Shown here piece by piece: positions 50,995-60,819 of a DNA stretch of 64,000 bases. Position 1 is the stretch's first letter, and each line of letters opens with the position of its first letter. Below the pieces are notes generated by a model, which was not told where the DNA came from, did not search any database, and worked only from the letters and a program-made list of their open reading frames with translations. The stretch comes from CAIODY01 sp046051225 (lineage in GTDB: Bacteria; Bacteroidota; Bacteroidia; Chitinophagales; CAIODY01), in the NCBI GenBank assembly GCA_046051225.1, contig JBJOOR010000014.1, forward strand, positions 41,547 to 105,546, in the 5' to 3' direction. Made by a program: the position numbers and the translations under genes.

Positions 50995-52989
50995 ATGCTA
51001 AAAAAAATATTTCCTATATTAATTATTCTGCTTTTTCAATTTGCAAAATTAAGTTTTTCGCAAACTGAATCTTGTTGGGATAATTGCGAAATGAAAAATA
51101 TTATTGAGCAAGAACAACAGCATTTTAATTTTATTTCAAAGGCAAAAATTATTGGCACAGCTACCGATAAAAGCTTTGATATAAATTATGAAAAATTGGA
51201 GTTTAACATCAATCCAAATCAATGGGCTATACAAGGCAAAATTACTTTTCAGTTTAAAGTAGTATTACAGCCATTTACTTTTTTAATTTTAGATTGTTCA
51301 GATTCATTAATAGTTGATAGTGTTTACTATCATCAATCTAACAATTTGTTTCATCGTGCTAAAGACCAATTAATTGTAGATTTTTTTAGCAATATCAATT
51401 CAAATAATACTGATTCAATAACCGTATTTTATCATGGTAAACCTATTGGCAAAAATGGATTTGGGGCATTTCAACAACAAAAGCATAAGGGAAGTGGCAT
51501 TATCTGGACATTAAGCGAACCATACGGCGCAGGCGATTGGATGCCTTGCAAACAAAGTTTGAATGATAAAATTGATTCGATAGATGTATTTATTACTGCA
51601 CCCGATTCTTTCAAATCGGTTTCAAATGGTGTAAGAAAAACAATTTTAAACAACAATGGTTGGAACACTACACACTGGAAACATCGCTATCCCATCGCTA
51701 CTTATTTAATAGCCATTGCTTGTACTAATTATGATGAATATAATGATTATGTGATTAATGGAAACGACAGCTTAATGGTGCAAAATTTTGTGTATCCCGA
51801 AGATGCAAATGAAGCTAAAACCAATACCCCATTTTTAATTAATGTGATTAAGTTTTATGAAAATAAATTTGGTAAATATCCTTTCATAAAAGAAAAATAT
51901 GGGCAAGCTCAATTTGGCTGGGGTGGCGGTATGGAGCATCAAACACAAACCTTTGTAACAGGTTTTAATTTTGGATTATTAGCGCATGAGTTAGCCCATC
52001 AATGGTTTGGTGATAAGGCTACTTGTTACAGCTGGACAGACATTTGGTTGAACGAAGGCTTTGCAACCTATTGTGCTGCAATGGCTGATGAATGTTGTGG
52101 TGTGTATCCAAATTGGCAAAGTTGGAAATGGGGTTCTTATCAACGATTAATAGACGTAAAATCGGGTTCGGTATTGTGTGATGATACTTCCAAAATAAAT
52201 AGAATATTTAGTGGCGATTATACTTATTTAAAAGGTGCTTGGGTGCTTCATCAATTGCGCTATCAAATGGGCGATACTTTGTTTTTTAAAGCTATTAAAA
52301 ATTATATACAAAGTTCTACAATAGCTTATGGCTACACAAATACTGATTTTTTGAAAAAAAATATTGAGCAAGTTTGGGGCAAACAAACTGATAATTATTT
52401 TAAAATTTGGTATGAAGGAAAAGAAATTCCTGAAATGAAAATTAAATGGTTTCAGAATGCTGAAAATAAATTATCAATTAAAATTCAGTTTATTGCTAAT
52501 CAAAATGAAGAATTATTTTGGGCAATGAAACTACCTTTTAGAATATCAAAATACTTGGATGGTGGCATACGAAAAGATAGTTTAGTTTATTTCAATTTTA
52601 CATCCAATAATCAAACTTTTGAAATTAATTTACCCGAAAAAATAGATATAGTTTACTTCGACCCCGATTGCTGGTTTTTAGTTAAAAAAGATGTGCAACA
52701 TACACCCGAAGCTGGTTTTAATATGGTAGCGCCCATTCAAATTTTTCCTAATCCAGCTCACAATTTTATTTATTTTAACCAACTTGATTTTAATATAAAT
52801 AAAATAAAATTTTTTAATTCAATTGGTACATTGGTTTATGAAACTAAAGTTAATGCTCAATTCATTACACCCAGTTTTTCATCAGAATTAGGACGAATAA
52901 ATATTGATGAACTGCAAAGTGGATTTTATTTTGTTGAAATTATCACAACCAATGGATTATCCTATTGGCAGAAATTTATTAAACAATAA
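50995..52989 (+). CDS. M1 family metallopeptidase with T9SS sorting domain
   Basis: 664 residues. Signal peptide MLKKIFPILIILLFQFAKLSFSQ. M1 motifs: GGMEHQTQTF (the GxMEN-type exopeptidase motif with H in place of N) and HELAHQWFGD (H331, E332, H335) with E354 in WLNEG. The end is a T9SS sorting domain (IQIFPNPAHNFIYF ... INIDELQSGFYFVEIITTNGLSYWQKFIKQ), so the enzyme is exported to the surface or secreted. It probably trims N-terminal residues from peptides outside the cell. Convergent with the symporter gene. Confidence 0.94.
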   Translation: MLKKIFPILIILLFQFAKLSFSQTESCWDNCEMKNIIEQEQQHFNFISKAKIIGTATDKSFDINYEKLEFNINPNQWAIQGKITFQFKVVLQPFTFLILDCSDSLIVDSVYYHQSNNLFHRAKDQLIVDFFSNINSNNTDSITVFYHGKPIGKNGFGAFQQQKHKGSGIIWTLSEPYGAGDWMPCKQSLNDKIDSIDVFITAPDSFKSVSNGVRKTILNNNGWNTTHWKHRYPIATYLIAIACTNYDEYNDYVINGNDSLMVQNFVYPEDANEAKTNTPFLINVIKFYENKFGKYPFIKEKYGQAQFGWGGGMEHQTQTFVTGFNFGLLAHELAHQWFGDKATCYSWTDIWLNEGFATYCAAMADECCGVYPNWQSWKWGSYQRLIDVKSGSVLCDDTSKINRIFSGDYTYLKGAWVLHQLRYQMGDTLFFKAIKNYIQSSTIAYGYTNTDFLKKNIEQVWGKQTDNYFKIWYEGKEIPEMKIKWFQNAENKLSIKIQFIANQNEELFWAMKLPFRISKYLDGGIRKDSLVYFNFTSNNQTFEINLPEKIDIVYFDPDCWFLVKKDVQHTPEAGFNMVAPIQIFPNPAHNFIYFNQLDFNINKIKFFNSIGTLVYETKVNAQFITPSFSSELGRINIDELQSGFYFVEIITTNGLSYWQKFIKQ

Positions 52990-53036
52990 TTGTAGCAGAT
53001 TTTTAGGTTGTGCGATAAAACTATATTTTCATAAAT

Positions 53037-54272
53037 CTACTTCAATTCATTTTCCCATTTGCTTATCACTGTGGTAGCTACGGCGTTGCCTAATACATTG
53101 GTTGCCGAACGACCCATATCTAATAATTGGTCTATTCCCATTAATAATAATAAGCCAGCTTCGGGTATATGAAATTGTGATAATGCACCCGAAATAACCA
53201 CCAATGAAGCCCGTGGAACACCTGCTATACCTTTGCTGGTTACCATTAAAATTAAAAGCATACTTAATTGCTGCGCAAATGATAATTGGATATGATAACA
53301 TTGGGCAATAAACAGCGATGCAAAAGTCATATACATCATGCTGCCATCTAAATTAAATGAATAGCCTAATGGTAATACAAAGCTTACAATTTTATTGCTG
53401 CATCCAAATCGTTCTAATTCTTCAATCAATTTAGGAAAAGCCGATTCGCTGCTGGATGTACTAAAGGCAAGCAATACAGCATCTTTAATACCACTAATAA
53501 GTTGAAATATTTTTTTGCCTGTAAATAAAAATCCAAGGGTTACTAAAATTATCCAAAGCAAAATAAGTCCTAAATAAAATTCGCTAATCAGCTTACCAAA
53601 TGTAAATAATACCTCTAAACCATTTTGTGCAATAGTGCTGCTAATGGCTGCAAATACAGCTATTGGCGCTAAGTTCATTACAAATGTGGTTACTTTAAGC
53701 ATAATATGCGTAAGGGCATCTAATGCTTTAATAATGGGTTTCGAAACATCGGGCATTGCAGCGCAAGCCATCCCAAAAAAAATAGCAAATACAATAATTT
53801 CTAAAATTTCATTTTCGGCTAATGCTTTAAAAATAGAAGTAGGAAAAATGTGTGATACAAAATCTGTAAAATTAATAGATGTGGCTGCGGCTGTTGTTTT
53901 TGCTGCATCTACAGGCATAGGCACATTGGGCATACCTGCACCAGGTTGAAAAAAATTAACCAATAGCATACCTAATGATAAGGATATTAAAGTAGCAAAT
54001 AAAAACCAAGCTAATGTTTTGCCGCCTATTCTGCCTACTACTTTTACATCGCCCAATTTGGCTACACCAGCCACCAACGATGCAAACACCAAAGGGCCAA
54101 TAATCATTTTAATTAAATTCAAAAATATTTTGGTAAGCACCGAAATATTATCAGTATAAAATGCCACATTGGTTTTTCCGTCGATGGTATTATTGCTATG
54201 AATAGCAGCACCAACAATAATTCCAAGTATCATGGCTGCAAAAATAAAAATGGTAAGACGATTTTTTTTCAT
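53037..54272 (-). CDS. Dicarboxylate/amino acid:cation symporter (DAACS/GltP type)
   Basis: 411 residues, about eight helices plus two re-entrant loops. Signature pieces: FLNLIKMIIGPLVFASLVAGVA, AFSTSSSESAFPKLIEELERFG (serine-rich HP1 loop), FVLPLGYSFNLDGSMMYMTFASLFIAQ (the N-x-D-G-S/T TM7 motif), GVPRASLVVISGAL and MGIDQLLDMGRSATNVLGNAVA. Takes up glutamate, aspartate or C4-dicarboxylates with protons or sodium. Start at ATG 54272; the TTG at 54293 adds an unlikely extension. Confidence 0.93.
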   Translation of the reverse strand: MKKNRLTIFIFAAMILGIIVGAAIHSNNTIDGKTNVAFYTDNISVLTKIFLNLIKMIIGPLVFASLVAGVAKLGDVKVVGRIGGKTLAWFLFATLISLSLGMLLVNFFQPGAGMPNVPMPVDAAKTTAAATSINFTDFVSHIFPTSIFKALAENEILEIIVFAIFFGMACAAMPDVSKPIIKALDALTHIMLKVTTFVMNLAPIAVFAAISSTIAQNGLEVLFTFGKLISEFYLGLILLWIILVTLGFLFTGKKIFQLISGIKDAVLLAFSTSSSESAFPKLIEELERFGCSNKIVSFVLPLGYSFNLDGSMMYMTFASLFIAQCYHIQLSFAQQLSMLLILMVTSKGIAGVPRASLVVISGALSQFHIPEAGLLLLMGIDQLLDMGRSATNVLGNAVATTVISKWENELK

Positions 54273-54376
54273 CAATAAAATATTTGAATGCAAAATAAAA
54301 AACTATCCAACCAATGTATAGATGAAAGAAATTTATTTTAATTAAAATGGAAAGTAAATTGGCTTAATAGGGCTAA

Positions 54377-55033
54377 TTAATAGTAAGTTTTTTTCTTAAA
54401 ATCACCTCGTTTCCAAGCTTTAAAAAACTCGGCCCATGCCAAAGGATTAAAAATATTTTGAGGTGGAATTTGTCCCTTATAATAAAAAGTGCTAGCGTAA
54501 TTTCTAATATATGCACTCGAAGCTTCTCTACCATCAATAGGTACAGATATATTCAAATCTTCTCGACTCATACGTTTCAGATTTTTTAAAGCTCTATCCA
54601 TGTCATCATCTGGTACATTCAAATCCATAAATGCACGTTTAAATTCTTCGGGTTTAGGATATGGTCGAATGATGGTAACGGGCAAATTGATTGTATCGGC
54701 CGATAGCAATTGCATCATACTATATCTATCTTCCATTAAATTAATTGGAATTACAACTAATTTTCTGCGAAATCCTACATACGAAAAATAAATACTATCG
54801 CCTTCGGAAGCGGCAAACGAAAAGAATCCTGAATAAGTAGAGTAGGTGCCTTTTCCAATATTTTTATCATAAATAACGGCGTATGGCAATACTTCTAAGC
54901 TATCGCTGCTTAATACCATGCCGCTAAATTGAATAATACGTTTTTCCTTTTTATTATTTGGCTGTGCTTGTACAACAAATGATAAAAAGATGAAAACAAA
55001 AAGAAAGAAATATTTAGTTGATGTGTTTTTCAA
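54377..55033 (-). CDS. Secreted protein with CarboxypepD-regulatory-like domain
   Basis: 218 residues. Signal peptide TKYFFLFVFIFLSFVVQAQ, then a CarboxypepD_reg-like domain (IQFSGMVLSSDSLEVLPYAVIYDKNIGKGTYSTYSGFFSFAASEGDSIYFSYVGFRRKLVVIP) and a helical C-terminal part of unknown function ending ...AEFFKAWKRGDFKKKTYY. The only codon in the right place for the signal peptide is TTG at 55033; there is no ATG in frame. It sits just 5 nt after a -7 box TACTTTTG, so this TTG is a genuine start. Common in Bacteroidota, role unknown. Confidence 0.85.
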   Translation of the reverse strand: MKNTSTKYFFLFVFIFLSFVVQAQPNNKKEKRIIQFSGMVLSSDSLEVLPYAVIYDKNIGKGTYSTYSGFFSFAASEGDSIYFSYVGFRRKLVVIPINLMEDRYSMMQLLSADTINLPVTIIRPYPKPEEFKRAFMDLNVPDDDMDRALKNLKRMSREDLNISVPIDGREASSAYIRNYASTFYYKGQIPPQNIFNPLAWAEFFKAWKRGDFKKKTYY

Positions 55034-55038
55034 TAGAA

Positions 55039-55046
55039 CAAAAGTA
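55039..55046 (-). promoter_or_regulatory. -7 box TACTTTTG for the CarboxypepD-reg protein
   Basis: TAnnTTTG match ending 5 nt before the TTG start at 55033. Confidence 0.5.
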
Positions 55047-55100
55047 AAACGAGTATTGATTAATTGTATTGTTATAAATGAAAATAAAATGTGAATTATT

Positions 55101-56366
55101 TTAATTGTTTTGCTGCATCAAATTCATTCCAATCATACATTCGGTGCATCTTTTTTTGTTGCAATATTCATTTTTGAGTTCTATTAAAGCTTGCGTATCC
55201 GCTGCATTTGAGGCTTTAATATTTAATTTTTTCCAATCCAAAATGATAGCATTTTTTTCAGCAGATAACTGTTCTAACCAATCAATGGCTTTGTTTTGCA
55301 AATCATCATTGTTTTTAAATTTTGCATAGGCAAATAATATAGGCACAATGGTATTGATGATAATATTTTCGATAGTTGAATTACCAATTTGCTTTTTTGA
55401 TTTGGTAGATGAAGCATCTAATCTATAATGTGATTGCCAATAATTGGATGGTGCAGTTTCGAATAATTTAATTACCGTTTTTAAATCAGTGGCTTCAATA
55501 ATTTTCGAAAATAAATGTGATGCTTCATAAATTAGAGCAGCCAATTGAGCTAAGCGCAATGGCGGAAAATTTTGTGGTCGCATACGAGCCATTTTCCAAA
55601 GCGCTTTTGGTATGGGTTTCAACTCGTGTTTATGTTGCAAAAACTGATATTCTTTTTGCAATTGTATAGCATAGGTATCGCTAAAAATTTCATTCAACAT
55701 GCCCGATTGCCCAATCAGCATGGCTTCTAACTGCATTAAAGAGTTTTTATGTTTGGATAAAATTTTAATAGGCAGCGATTTTGCTAATTCAAAAAATGCT
55801 TCGCCATTTACTTTCATTCCAAAATTTCGGGTAAGCATTTGATAAAAAGTTTCTTCCCAATTATTGTCGTTTTGTTTTAAAATTTCTTCTACCAAAAATA
55901 TTTTTCTTTCTAATCGTTCAATAGAATAGCGCTGCAAAGCCTCTTTCCATTTAAAATCGGAAATATGATGAATTAAATTTGAACACGGAATGGCATCTTT
56001 GCTTTGTTGTAATTGTTCAAAATTTCGAAGTAAATAAAGTGGAATTATTTTTTCTAAACAAAGCGTTGGGCAATTAATATTAATGTTTTTATCATGCTGA
56101 TACACAACATGTAAAATTAAGTTTTTATAATTTTCATCATGCTGATGATGATGCTTTTCAAAATCGGATGTATGCAAATGAATTTCGATATTACCAACTA
56201 AAATTACATTGCCTATTTTTATTTTGGCTTGTAAAAAATCAGGCCCAGCATTCGTGTTATGATTGCCCGTATGAATAATTGTAATAGCTTCGTTATTCAT
56301 TGTTTTTAAGTCGGAAGCCTTTAATAGCTTATGTTTCCAGATATAATGAAGAAACGATTCGTTCAT
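55101..56366 (-). CDS. DUF2851 family protein
   Basis: 421 residues. Typical DUF2851 opening (FLHYIWKHKLLKASDLKTMNNEAITIIHTGNHNTNAGPDFLQAKIKIGNVILVGNIEIHLHTSDFEKHHHQHDENYKNLILHVVY with H- and D-rich loop). C-terminal cysteine pair-like motif EYCNKKRCTECMIG may bind zinc. The family is widespread in Bacteroidota; the GN-x-E-I-H-x-H pattern suggests a metal-dependent nuclease, but this is unproven. Confidence 0.85.
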   Translation of the reverse strand: MNESFLHYIWKHKLLKASDLKTMNNEAITIIHTGNHNTNAGPDFLQAKIKIGNVILVGNIEIHLHTSDFEKHHHQHDENYKNLILHVVYQHDKNININCPTLCLEKIIPLYLLRNFEQLQQSKDAIPCSNLIHHISDFKWKEALQRYSIERLERKIFLVEEILKQNDNNWEETFYQMLTRNFGMKVNGEAFFELAKSLPIKILSKHKNSLMQLEAMLIGQSGMLNEIFSDTYAIQLQKEYQFLQHKHELKPIPKALWKMARMRPQNFPPLRLAQLAALIYEASHLFSKIIEATDLKTVIKLFETAPSNYWQSHYRLDASSTKSKKQIGNSTIENIIINTIVPILFAYAKFKNNDDLQNKAIDWLEQLSAEKNAIILDWKKLNIKASNAADTQALIELKNEYCNKKRCTECMIGMNLMQQNN

Positions 56367-56444
56367 GATTTTAAATTAATTGCTACGTTAAATTACTTAG
56401 AAAAATACAACAAACACTTTATATTTTTAAGCACTTGGTTGCTA

Positions 56445-56531
56445 TACTTTTGTATCAAGATTTTTTTCATAGAGTTTATTTTTGGCAACAGAGCTGATAC
56501 AGAACATAGCGTTTCTTTATCAGCTTTTTTG
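56445..56531 (+). ncRNA. Candidate small RNA between DUF2851 and spoU genes
   Basis: On the plus strand a -7 box TACTTTTG (56445-56452) is followed after about 60 nt by a terminator-like hairpin, AGCTGATA (56492-56499) pairing with TATCAGCT (56518-56525) plus an inner AGAA/TTCT stem, ending in T7. Both flanking genes are on the minus strand, so neither signal belongs to them. The predicted transcript (about 56457-56531) is ~75 nt and contains no sensible ORF. There is no -33 motif, so the evidence is moderate at best. Confidence 0.35.
56492..56531 (+). terminator. Plus-strand terminator hairpin of the candidate small RNA
   Basis: 8-bp stem, 1x1 internal mismatch, 4-bp inner stem, 8-nt loop, then TTTTTTT. 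In the minus direction the hairpin is not followed by Ts, so it points the plus way. Confidence 0.6.
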
Positions 56532-56533
56532 TT

Positions 56534-57268
56534 TTATGTAATTTGGCTACAGATTATACCTGCCGCCACCGCCACATTTAATGATTCAGCATTTCCTTTT
56601 GATGGAATAGTTAGCGGTTGATTAATTAATGGCAATATTGTTTCGCTAATGCCTCTTCCTTCATTTCCTAAAATCATTAATCCTGATGTTGAAATAGTTT
56701 CGGTAAAAATATTTTTACCATTCATCACAGCACCTGCAATAGTTTTAAAATGATTTTGCTGAATTAATTCATTCAAATTGCAATAATGAACTTTAACTCT
56801 TAAAAACGAACCCATTGTGGCTTGTATGGTTTTTGAATTATAAAAATCGGCACAATCATGCGATGCAAAAATTTCGCTAATGCCAAACCAATCTGCTGTA
56901 CGAATAATTGTTCCAAAGTTGCCAGGGTCTTGTATTCCATCCAATGCCAAACTCCATTTTGTGGTATCAAATTGTGGTAGAGTGGGGGTAGGAATTTTAG
57001 CAATTACAATAACTTCGGTAGGCGAAAATAAATTTGAAATTCGTTCAATTTCATTTTTTGTAACGATATGAATTTTCGATTTATCATATTTAAAATTGTA
57101 GCGTTCAATAAAAAAAATAGTAGCATAAACTTGTTCAATTTCCCAATTGCTGTTTAAAACTTCCTCACAAATTTTATTGCCTTCAGCCACAAAGGATTCG
57201 TATTTTAGACGAAATTTTTTATCAGTTAATGATTTAAGGAACGATATTTGATTTTTAGAAATATTCAT
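56534..57268 (-). CDS. TrmH/SpoU-family RNA 2'-O-methyltransferase
   Basis: 244 residues. N-terminal substrate-binding domain (FRLKYESFVAEGNKICEEVL), then the SpoU trefoil knot: SLALDGIQDPGNFGTIIRTADWFGISEIFA (motif 1), GLMILGNEGRGISETILPLINQPLTIP (motif 2) and NAESLNVAVAAGIICSQI (motif 3). It adds 2'-O-methyl to a ribose in rRNA or tRNA; the exact target is unknown. Its ATG overlaps the tamL ATG on the opposite strand within the four bases CATG. Confidence 0.93.
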   Translation of the reverse strand: MNISKNQISFLKSLTDKKFRLKYESFVAEGNKICEEVLNSNWEIEQVYATIFFIERYNFKYDKSKIHIVTKNEIERISNLFSPTEVIVIAKIPTPTLPQFDTTKWSLALDGIQDPGNFGTIIRTADWFGISEIFASHDCADFYNSKTIQATMGSFLRVKVHYCNLNELIQQNHFKTIAGAVMNGKNIFTETISTSGLMILGNEGRGISETILPLINQPLTIPSKGNAESLNVAVAAGIICSQIT

Positions 57269-59603
57269 GAATAAATTTTATTTCGTATTTATTGTTTTAG
57301 TTGCAATGCTGTATTCGTGCAGTACTACAAGCCATTTACCTGCCAATCAATATCTTTTAAAAAAGAATGAAGTGGTGATAAAATCGCCTTTAAAGTTAGC
57401 AACAAAAAACATTTCTCCTTCCGAAATTCTTGCCATAGCCAGACCTGTTGAAAACAAACAACTATTTGGTTTCTTAAAAATTTTTGGCATTCGATTCAAA
57501 TATAAATTAATGATTTATAATGCTTGTTCGGGTGGTAAATTAACTTCAGTTAAAAGTTGGTTGCAAGATAATATAGGTGAAAGATATTCTGTTTATGATT
57601 CAATGGCAGTAAGGCGTTCGGTATATCAAATTCAAGATTATTTATTTAATAATGGCTATTATGATGCAATGGTTGAGTATAAAATTAAAAAGAAACATCG
57701 CAAAGCAAGTGTGCAATATATTATAAAACCCAAAACGCAATACATTGTAAATGATGTGCAATTAACAGCCGAAGACAAATCAATTGAAAAATTATTGTTG
57801 GATAATAAAGGTTTAAGTTTGATAAAAACTGGCGAACCTTTTAGTAGTTTAAAACTTACTTCCGAACGTGAACGTATTGAATTATTGATGCGAAATAACG
57901 GGTATTATAATTTTAGTCAACAATATGTTTATTACACATTAGATAGTGCTGTGATGGTTTCAAAAAAGAACAATGTATTAAAAAAATTATTTACTGAAAA
58001 TAATAGACCTGTAAATATTAAAATGGTGGTTAGCAATCCTGAAAATGAGTTGCATCAGCGGTTAACAGTAAAACATATTTTTGTTTATCCCAATTTCAGA
58101 ACCGATACTTTGATAAATTACAATGCATCCGATTCTATAAAAATAAATGGCTTTACTTTTATTTTAAAACACTTTACTATTAAGCCTGGTGCATTATTAG
58201 ATAATATTTTTATTCAGCCTAATACCGAATATTCTTTAGAACGGCATCAGCTTACAGCAGCACGATTAAGCGCTTTAGGAATTTATAAAACGGCTACTAT
58301 TCAATTTATTCAAACTGCTAGCAACTCATTAGATTGTTATATTTTTTTAGTGCCAAGCAAGCGCTTGGAATTAACAAACGAAATTCAGGCAAGTACAAAT
58401 AATGATTTTATTGGTGCAGGATTAAACTCGAATTTGAAAGTAAAAAATATGTTTAAAACGGCTGATATATTTTCGCTATCGGCCAAAGGCTCTTTAGAAT
58501 CGCCTTTTGAAAACACCAATAAAGCTTTTAGTGTGTTAGATATTGGAACACAAGCATCGGTAGTATTTCCAAGGTTTATGATTCTGTTTCGAACCCAGCA
58601 CTCATCAGCTAATGAAAATGCGAAAACCCGAATTTCGGTATCGTATAATTATTTATCACGTAAAAATTATTACACTCAAAATCAAACCAGTTTTTCATTT
58701 GGATATGATTGGAATGAATCGAGAAACAAGCACCATTATTTCAATCCATTGGTATTAAGTTTTATTAGCTATCCTGAAAAAAGTAATGTATTTAATGAAA
58801 TTTTAAATCGCAATCCATTGTTGATTGGTAGTTTTCAATCGCAATTAATTCCGGGTATGAATTATACATATACCTACAATACTTTAAACTTGAATAAAGT
58901 AAAAGTGCTTACTTATTATTTAAAAACATTTGTTGAAACGGCTGGCAATTTATCTATGCTTGTAGCCAATGCAACCAATCAACCTAAACCAGTAAAATTA
59001 TTGGGCAATGAATTATCACAATTTGCAAAAGTTGATTTTGAAAATAGATTTAATTTTAGAATTAACGAAAATCAAAATGTTGTATTACGCACCGCCACAG
59101 GCTTTGCACGGGCATTTGGCAATAGCGATGTGTTGCCGTATGTAAAACAATTTTATGCTGGTGGTCCAAATGGAATGAGAGGTTTTAGAGCCCGAACAGT
59201 AGGCCCAGGTGTGTATTCGTATAGTAAAAAATATATTGATACAGTTGAAAATGAAACGGGTGATATAAGGTTGGAAGCCAACATGGAATACCGTTTCCAT
59301 TTATGGTGGTATTTAAAAGGTGCATTGTTTGCCGATGCAGGAAATGTGTGGTTAAAAAATACTGATAAGCTTCGCCCTGGTGCCGAATTTAATATAGATA
59401 AATTTTATAAACAATTTGCCGTAGATGCAGGCGCAGGCATTAGGTTCGATTATAAATCGTATTTTTTAATTAGGCTTGATGTTGGGTTTCCGTTAGTACA
59501 GCCCTACGACCAAAAATGGTTGGGTAGCCAAGTTCAATTAAATTCATCTGCTTGGCGCAGCCGCAATTTAAAATATAATTTAGCTGTGGGCTATCCGTTT
59601 TAA
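57267..59603 (+). CDS. tamL: TamL-like BamA/TamA-family outer-membrane lipoprotein
   Basis: 778 residues. Lipobox IVLVAMLYSCSTTS, POTRA-like segments (YQIQDYLFNNGYYDAMVEYKIK, ... LSALGIYKTATIQFI), and a C-terminal 16-strand barrel with the conserved loop-6 region FYAGGPNGMRGFRARTVGPG (the V/M-R-G-F motif) and the ending LKYNLAVGYPF. A lipid-anchored TamA relative, TamL in Bacteroidota, works with TamB in outer-membrane protein or lipid assembly. TamB is not in this window. Divergent overlap with the SpoU gene at the start codons. Confidence 0.88.
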   Translation: MNKFYFVFIVLVAMLYSCSTTSHLPANQYLLKKNEVVIKSPLKLATKNISPSEILAIARPVENKQLFGFLKIFGIRFKYKLMIYNACSGGKLTSVKSWLQDNIGERYSVYDSMAVRRSVYQIQDYLFNNGYYDAMVEYKIKKKHRKASVQYIIKPKTQYIVNDVQLTAEDKSIEKLLLDNKGLSLIKTGEPFSSLKLTSERERIELLMRNNGYYNFSQQYVYYTLDSAVMVSKKNNVLKKLFTENNRPVNIKMVVSNPENELHQRLTVKHIFVYPNFRTDTLINYNASDSIKINGFTFILKHFTIKPGALLDNIFIQPNTEYSLERHQLTAARLSALGIYKTATIQFIQTASNSLDCYIFLVPSKRLELTNEIQASTNNDFIGAGLNSNLKVKNMFKTADIFSLSAKGSLESPFENTNKAFSVLDIGTQASVVFPRFMILFRTQHSSANENAKTRISVSYNYLSRKNYYTQNQTSFSFGYDWNESRNKHHYFNPLVLSFISYPEKSNVFNEILNRNPLLIGSFQSQLIPGMNYTYTYNTLNLNKVKVLTYYLKTFVETAGNLSMLVANATNQPKPVKLLGNELSQFAKVDFENRFNFRINENQNVVLRTATGFARAFGNSDVLPYVKQFYAGGPNGMRGFRARTVGPGVYSYSKKYIDTVENETGDIRLEANMEYRFHLWWYLKGALFADAGNVWLKNTDKLRPGAEFNIDKFYKQFAVDAGAGIRFDYKSYFLIRLDVGFPLVQPYDQKWLGSQVQLNSSAWRSRNLKYNLAVGYPF

Positions 59604-59632
59604 ATAAGTGTTATTGACATAATCAAATCAAA

Positions 59633-60817
59633 TCAATTTATTGCGTTTAAAAATACTTGCATCAATTTTTTTTGGTCAAAGTATTGTTCGGCATGGTGTC
59701 GGGCTTCGGTTCTTAATGCAGAAAGGGTATTTTTATTTTGCAAAGCGGCTATAATTTTATTTGCCATATCGTTTGCTTCGTTGGCTATTACAATATTTTT
59801 TTGATGGGTGGTAAATAATCCATCGGCTGCTAAATCAGTAGCTACAATGGCATTGGCTGCTGCCATAGCTTCTACTATTTTAATGCGCACACCGCCACCG
59901 CTTTTTAAAGGCACTATCATCAATTGTTTATCATGCATAAATGCTGTTGCATTATCTACTTCGCCTATTACTTTTATGCCTTTTATTTTTATATTAAAAT
60001 ATCGCTTAGGCATATTTCTGCCAGCTAAATAAAATGTTGCATCGGGTATTTGGGCTATCACTTTTGCCCACACTTCTTTTAAAAACCAATCTACGGCTTC
60101 GGTATTGGGCATCCACTCCATGCTGCCCAAATAAAATATGCTATTATCAATTCTAACCGAATTTGCAATTTTAAATTCATCAATAAAAATACCAGCTGCC
60201 AACATTTTTACTTTTTCACTGCCTACAAAAGTGGCAATATAGTTTAATTCATTTTGGTTAATAGCCGCTACTATATCCACTTTTTTCCAAAGTGCTATTT
60301 CTTCACGTTTCATTTGCGCTGCCAATATTTTTAAATACATGCTTTTTGGAAATGATGCATTGGTAGATAACTTTTGCCAAATAAAATGTTCAACATTATG
60401 CGCCCTTACAATAATTTTTGCAGCTGAATATTGTTTAATCGTGGCTACATACGAAGCCATAAATGCACCATCAATATGTATTAAATCGAATTTATTTTGT
60501 TGTAAAATTTCAATTAGCTTGCTTTTATAATCATTGCTTTTAAATCTACTTATATGGTACGATTTGTTTTGTATTAAATTAATAAAAGCCTTAATGGGCG
60601 ATAGCGATGTGTTGTGATATACGGTTATTAAATTACAAATAGAAGTAAGTGCCGATGGTATATTTTCATCAGCCACAAAATGTTTTTTGGTATTAAATGA
60701 AAGCAAGGTAACCTGATGCCCTAATTGATGATAAGCCTTTGTAAGATTATAAATACCAATAGCGCCACCATCTTTTAATGGATAAGGTAAACGATAACTT
60801 AGTTGCAAAATTTTCAT
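59633..60817 (-). CDS. GT4-like glycosyltransferase
   Basis: 394 residues, GT-B fold. N-terminal acceptor domain (ILQLSYRLPYPLKDGGAIGIYNLTKAYHQLGHQVTLL, FDLIHIDGAFMASYVA), C-terminal donor domain (IDNSIFYLGSMEWMPNTEAVDWFLKEVW, ATFYLAGRNMP, VIGEVDNATAFMHDKQLMIVPLKSGGGVRIKIVEAMAAANAIVATDLAADGL). The RIKIVEAMA stretch is the E-x7-E-type donor site. Sugar and acceptor unknown. It lies 2 nt downstream of the CNNM gene on the same strand, so the two are co-transcribed. Confidence 0.88.
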   Translation of the reverse strand: MKILQLSYRLPYPLKDGGAIGIYNLTKAYHQLGHQVTLLSFNTKKHFVADENIPSALTSICNLITVYHNTSLSPIKAFINLIQNKSYHISRFKSNDYKSKLIEILQQNKFDLIHIDGAFMASYVATIKQYSAAKIIVRAHNVEHFIWQKLSTNASFPKSMYLKILAAQMKREEIALWKKVDIVAAINQNELNYIATFVGSEKVKMLAAGIFIDEFKIANSVRIDNSIFYLGSMEWMPNTEAVDWFLKEVWAKVIAQIPDATFYLAGRNMPKRYFNIKIKGIKVIGEVDNATAFMHDKQLMIVPLKSGGGVRIKIVEAMAAANAIVATDLAADGLFTTHQKNIVIANEANDMANKIIAALQNKNTLSALRTEARHHAEQYFDQKKLMQVFLNAIN

Positions 60818-60819
60818 AC

